In this document: positions 6,547 to 9,369 of the stretch, one piece after another
Position numbering within the stretch: position 1 is the first letter of the stretch
Layout of the letters: each line of letters begins with the position of its first letter
From: JBDSLU01 sp039916225
GTDB lineage: Bacteria; Acidobacteriota; Vicinamibacteria; Vicinamibacterales; Vicinamibacteraceae
NCBI GenBank assembly: GCA_039916225.1
Contig: JBDSLU010000321.1
Span: 1-9,369, forward strand
Reading direction: 5' to 3'
DNA length: 9,369 nucleotides
The notes under the pieces: model-generated
The model's input: the letters and a program-made list of their open reading frames with translations, nothing else
What the model was told of the DNA's origin: nothing
Databases searched by the model: none
Translations under genes and position numbers: made by a program

Positions 6547-9312
6547 ATGAAGCCCAAGTCACTCGTCGCGCAGCTGCTCGCCGTCGCCGTCCTGTCGACG
6601 GGCACCGCTGCGGCCGTCGCGGCTCAGGACGCCGAGCCCCAGGCGCCGACCGCGGCTCCGGCGGCGGCACCCGCCACGCCGGCCGCCGCGCAGGAGCGGC
6701 CGGACCCGAACTCCGGCAGCATCAAGGTCCTGGTCCTCGACCAGACGGGCGCGGCCATCGTCGGCGCCAGCGTCTCGGTGATTGCCGCCAACGCGGCCTC
6801 GGGATCGGAAGCGAAGACCGTCAGCGCCAACGACCTCGGCGAAGCGACGCTCGAGCGCCTGGCGCCCGGCCGTTACGTCGTCCAGGTCGAGTCGATCGGC
6901 TTCGAGACGACCCAGATCACCGACATCAACGTGCGGCGCGGACGCCAGGAGAAGCGCGACGTCCAGCTGCCGATCGCCGGCTATGTCGAGGAAGTCGAAG
7001 TCACCCGCGACAAGACCGACCAGAACATCAACGACAACTTCTCGTCCGCGCTGACGGCCGACCAGATCGACGCCCTGCCGGACGACGAAGACGAGATGGC
7101 CGAGCAGCTGCAGCAGATGGCCGGCCCCGGCGCCGTGCTGCGCGTCAACGGCTTCTCGGGCGGCCGTCTCCCGCCGAAGTCGCAGATCGCCGAGATCCGC
7201 TTCCGCTTCGACCCCTACTCGGCCGAGAACCACGAAGCCGGCTTCCCGCGCGTCGACATCCGTACCCGCCCGGGCAACGGCCAGTGGCGCAACAACGCCA
7301 GCCTGACGTTCCGTGACGAGTCCCTGAACGCGCGCAATGCCTTCGCCGCCGACAAGCCGTCCGAGCAGGCGCGCCGCTACCAGTACTCGATGGACGGCCC
7401 GATCAAGAAGGGCAAGACGTCGTTCTCGCTGAACGTCGGCGGCATGGACTCGTTCGACACCGAGACGATCCGCACCACCAACATCGACGGCACGGTGTTC
7501 GACGGCGTCGCCTCGCCGAAGACGGACCGTATCAACTTCAACGCCCGCGTCGAGCACGCGATCAACAAGAACCAGATGCTGCGCCTCGAGTTCTCGCGCA
7601 ACGCCAACGACCAGAGCCAGCTCGGCGTCGGCGGCTTCGAGCTGTTCGACCGCGCCTACGACCGCGAGACCCGTAACCACGAGTTCCGGGTCTCGACCAG
7701 CGGCCCGGTGTTCCGCAAGATGCGCAACGAGGTGCGCCTCGAAGTCGACTGGAACGAGAGCCTGTCGACGTCGCTCAGTGACGACGTGACGCTCCGCGTG
7801 CAGGAGGCCTTCACCCGCGGCGGTGCGCAGGTCGCCGGCGGCCGGCGGTCGAAGAGCCTCGAGTTCGCCGACAACCTGGATTTCACGCTCGGCAAGAAGC
7901 ACGCGCTCCATGCGGGCATCCTGGTCGAGGGCGGCAGCTACCGCAGCGACGAGTCGCGCAACTTCAACGGCACCTACACCTTTGCGTCGGCGGACGCCTT
8001 CCTGGCCGGCCAGGCGCTGCAGTTCTCGCAGCGCACCGGCGATCCGATGGTCGAATACAAGTCGTTCCAGGTCGGCGCCTACCTGCAGGACGACTTCCGC
8101 GTGCAGAAGAATCTGCTGGTGAGCTACGGCATCCGCTACGAGGCCCAGACGCACCTCGGTGACAACATCAACCTGTCGCCGCGCCTCAGCTTCGCGTGGA
8201 CGCCGTTCAAGAGCGGCAGCACGACGGTCCGCGGCGGCTTCGGCGTGTTCAACGACTGGTACGAGGACAGCCTCTACGAGCAGGCGCTGCGCCTCGACGG
8301 CGTGCACCAGACCGACGTCATCGTGCGCAACCCGACCTACCCGAGCGCCGACGTGACCGGCGGGACGACGCTGCCGCCATCGGTGACGCAGGTCGCCGCC
8401 GACCTCGTGATGCCGCAGATCACCCGGGCGTCCTTCGGCATCGAGCACGCCTTCGCCAGCTGGGCGCAGTTCCGCAGCAACTACTACGTGCAGCGCACGT
8501 CGGATGAATTCCGGGCGGTCAACCTCAACGCCCGGGTCAACGGCGTGGTGCCGTTCCCGGACCTGGGGATCATCACCTACGTCGACGCCATCGGCGAGGC
8601 GAAGAGCCAGGGCATCGACCTGTCGATGAACCTGAACTACGCGCCCAAGCGCATCTTCGGCACCATCAACTACCGGCTGGCCAAGGCGATGAACGACGGC
8701 GACAGCGCCACCAGCCTGCCGATGAGCGGCGGCGACCTCGCCGCCGAGTGGGGCGCCGCCCGCGGCGACGTCCGGCACCGCATCTTCGGCTTCGCCTCGG
8801 TGCCGCTGAAGTACGGGTTCCGCTCGAACCTGAACATGCGCTACGAGTCGGGCACGCCGTACAACATCACCACCGGCGAGGACAACAACGGCGACAGCGT
8901 CATCAACGATCGCCCGGTCGGCGTCGGTCGGAACAGCGCCCGCGGCGACGGCCAGCTGAACGTCGACCTGCGCCTCAGCTGGCAGAAGAGCGTCGGCCAG
9001 CCGCGCGGCGTCGACCAGGGTCCCGGCGGGCCCGGCGGCGGCCCGGTCATCGTCCGCGGTCCCGGCGGCGGCCCCGGCGGCGGGGGCGGCGGTCGTGGGC
9101 CTGGTGGCGGCGGGGGTGGCGGCGGCTTCGGCGGCGGGCCGGGCGGCAACGCCGGCCGGGTCAACTTCGAGGTGTTCGCCCAGGTGTCGAACCTGACCAA
9201 CACGGTCAACTACCGCAGTTACTCGGGCGTGGTGACGTCGAGGTTCTTCGGCCAGGCGCTGTCCTCGGCCGAGCCGCGCCGCATCGAACTCGGCATGCGC
9301 GTCGGCTTCTGA
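6547..9312 (+). CDS. Oar-like TonB-dependent outer-membrane receptor with carboxypeptidase-regulatory domain
   Basis: The product has 921 residues. A signal peptide (about 1-26, LVAQLLAVAVLSTGTAAAVAA) fixes the ATG at 6547. An Ala/Pro-rich linker (about 27-55) precedes a carboxypeptidase-regulatory-like beta-sandwich (about 57-147: VLDQTGAAIVGASVSV, LAPGRYVVQVESIGFE). The plug region (about 165-245) has the acidic ALPDDEDEMAEQLQQMAGPG and RVNGFSGGRLPPKSQI. The rest is a 22-strand-type barrel ending in ELGMRVGF; a C-terminal Phe is the outer-membrane insertion signature. DNNGDSVINDRP (779-790) resembles a calcium-binding loop common in Oar-type receptors. A Gly/Pro tract (825-870) lies between what look like strands 20 and 21. 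I see no clear TonB box. Role: ligand binding or TonB-driven import across the outer membrane, substrate unknown (peptide, glycan or metal chelate are possible). The gene is tightly coupled to the LolA-like gene upstream. Confidence 0.92.
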   Translation: MKPKSLVAQLLAVAVLSTGTAAAVAAQDAEPQAPTAAPAAAPATPAAAQERPDPNSGSIKVLVLDQTGAAIVGASVSVIAANAASGSEAKTVSANDLGEATLERLAPGRYVVQVESIGFETTQITDINVRRGRQEKRDVQLPIAGYVEEVEVTRDKTDQNINDNFSSALTADQIDALPDDEDEMAEQLQQMAGPGAVLRVNGFSGGRLPPKSQIAEIRFRFDPYSAENHEAGFPRVDIRTRPGNGQWRNNASLTFRDESLNARNAFAADKPSEQARRYQYSMDGPIKKGKTSFSLNVGGMDSFDTETIRTTNIDGTVFDGVASPKTDRINFNARVEHAINKNQMLRLEFSRNANDQSQLGVGGFELFDRAYDRETRNHEFRVSTSGPVFRKMRNEVRLEVDWNESLSTSLSDDVTLRVQEAFTRGGAQVAGGRRSKSLEFADNLDFTLGKKHALHAGILVEGGSYRSDESRNFNGTYTFASADAFLAGQALQFSQRTGDPMVEYKSFQVGAYLQDDFRVQKNLLVSYGIRYEAQTHLGDNINLSPRLSFAWTPFKSGSTTVRGGFGVFNDWYEDSLYEQALRLDGVHQTDVIVRNPTYPSADVTGGTTLPPSVTQVAADLVMPQITRASFGIEHAFASWAQFRSNYYVQRTSDEFRAVNLNARVNGVVPFPDLGIITYVDAIGEAKSQGIDLSMNLNYAPKRIFGTINYRLAKAMNDGDSATSLPMSGGDLAAEWGAARGDVRHRIFGFASVPLKYGFRSNLNMRYESGTPYNITTGEDNNGDSVINDRPVGVGRNSARGDGQLNVDLRLSWQKSVGQPRGVDQGPGGPGGGPVIVRGPGGGPGGGGGGRGPGGGGGGGGFGGGPGGNAGRVNFEVFAQVSNLTNTVNYRSYSGVVTSRFFGQALSSAEPRRIELGMRVGF
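9019..9156 (+). repeat. Gly-rich low-complexity tract near the receptor C-terminus
   Basis: This stretch codes for 46 residues (825-870), of which 31 are Gly and 7 Pro, with a single VIVR interruption and one RG. It falls between the beta-strands around LNVDLRLSW and VNFEVFAQVSNL. Counting back from the last strand, which must end in the periplasm, places it in a periplasmic turn, where turns are normally only a few residues long. Confidence 0.8.
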
Positions 9313-9317
9313 TTGTG

Positions 9318-9344
9318 GCGGCGGGCCCCCTCAGGGCCCGCCGC
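9318..9344 (+). terminator. Stem-loop terminator after the receptor gene
   Basis: An 11-bp perfect GC stem (9318-9328 paired with 9334-9344) with a 5-nt loop CCTCA begins 6 nt after the receptor stop codon. Only a short TTT (9354-9356) follows some 9 nt later, so it is a strong hairpin without a classical U-tract. It most likely ends or stabilises the LolA-like/receptor transcript. Confidence 0.65.
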
Positions 9345-9369
9345 GGGCCGCCCTTTGAGCGTGCCGACT

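Noticed and set aside
6559..8778. 739-codon minus-strand ORF inside the receptor gene
   Set aside because: It mirrors the receptor codons on the opposite strand; the composition (Val, Asp, Arg, His) is typical of shadow frames.

Overview
The window is a GC-rich (roughly 70% by eye) bacterial segment whose gene content points to an Acidobacteriota member, probably of the Vicinamibacteria type. The basis is two gene families: an orphan FtsX-type permease with no ATPase partner (the ADOP, 'acidobacterial duplicated orphan permease', type) and an Oar-like TonB-dependent receptor with an N-terminal carboxypeptidase-regulatory domain. The taxon is inferred from gene families only; there is no rRNA here.

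Layout. Minus strand, in transcription order: a sensor histidine kinase (5308-3287), an OmpR/PhoB-type response regulator (3168-2485) and an ADOP-like permease (2361-1) whose C-terminus runs off the left edge. Plus strand, diverging from the kinase: a secreted LolA-like periplasmic protein (5498-6544), then after 2 nt a 921-residue TonB-dependent receptor (6547-9312), closed by a perfect 11-bp stem-loop (9318-9344). The divergent region 5309-5497 is the only AT-richer stretch. It carries three 7-mer direct repeats at an exact 11-bp step (5363-5391), the spacing used by PhoB/OmpR-family regulators.

How the parts may fit. The simplest reading is a self-contained envelope module. The HAMP-less kinase reads something in the periplasm through a sensor of about 340 residues. 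Its partner regulator binds the phased repeats and controls its own operon and/or the divergent LolA-like/receptor operon. The receptor imports or binds an unknown ligand, and the LolA-like protein acts in the periplasm beneath it. The permease may belong to the same regulon. Kinase sensor, LolA-like protein and receptor all carry Ala/Pro-rich linkers and Gly/Pro-rich tracts, and all three Gly/Pro tracts are predicted to lie in the periplasm. This shared feature and the phased repeats are the two observations most worth following. The ligand, the regulon and any physical interaction are inference.

All the very long alternative-frame ORFs (up to about 900 codons) are antisense shadows caused by high GC. 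No tRNA, rRNA, CRISPR array, insertion sequence or integrase was seen.
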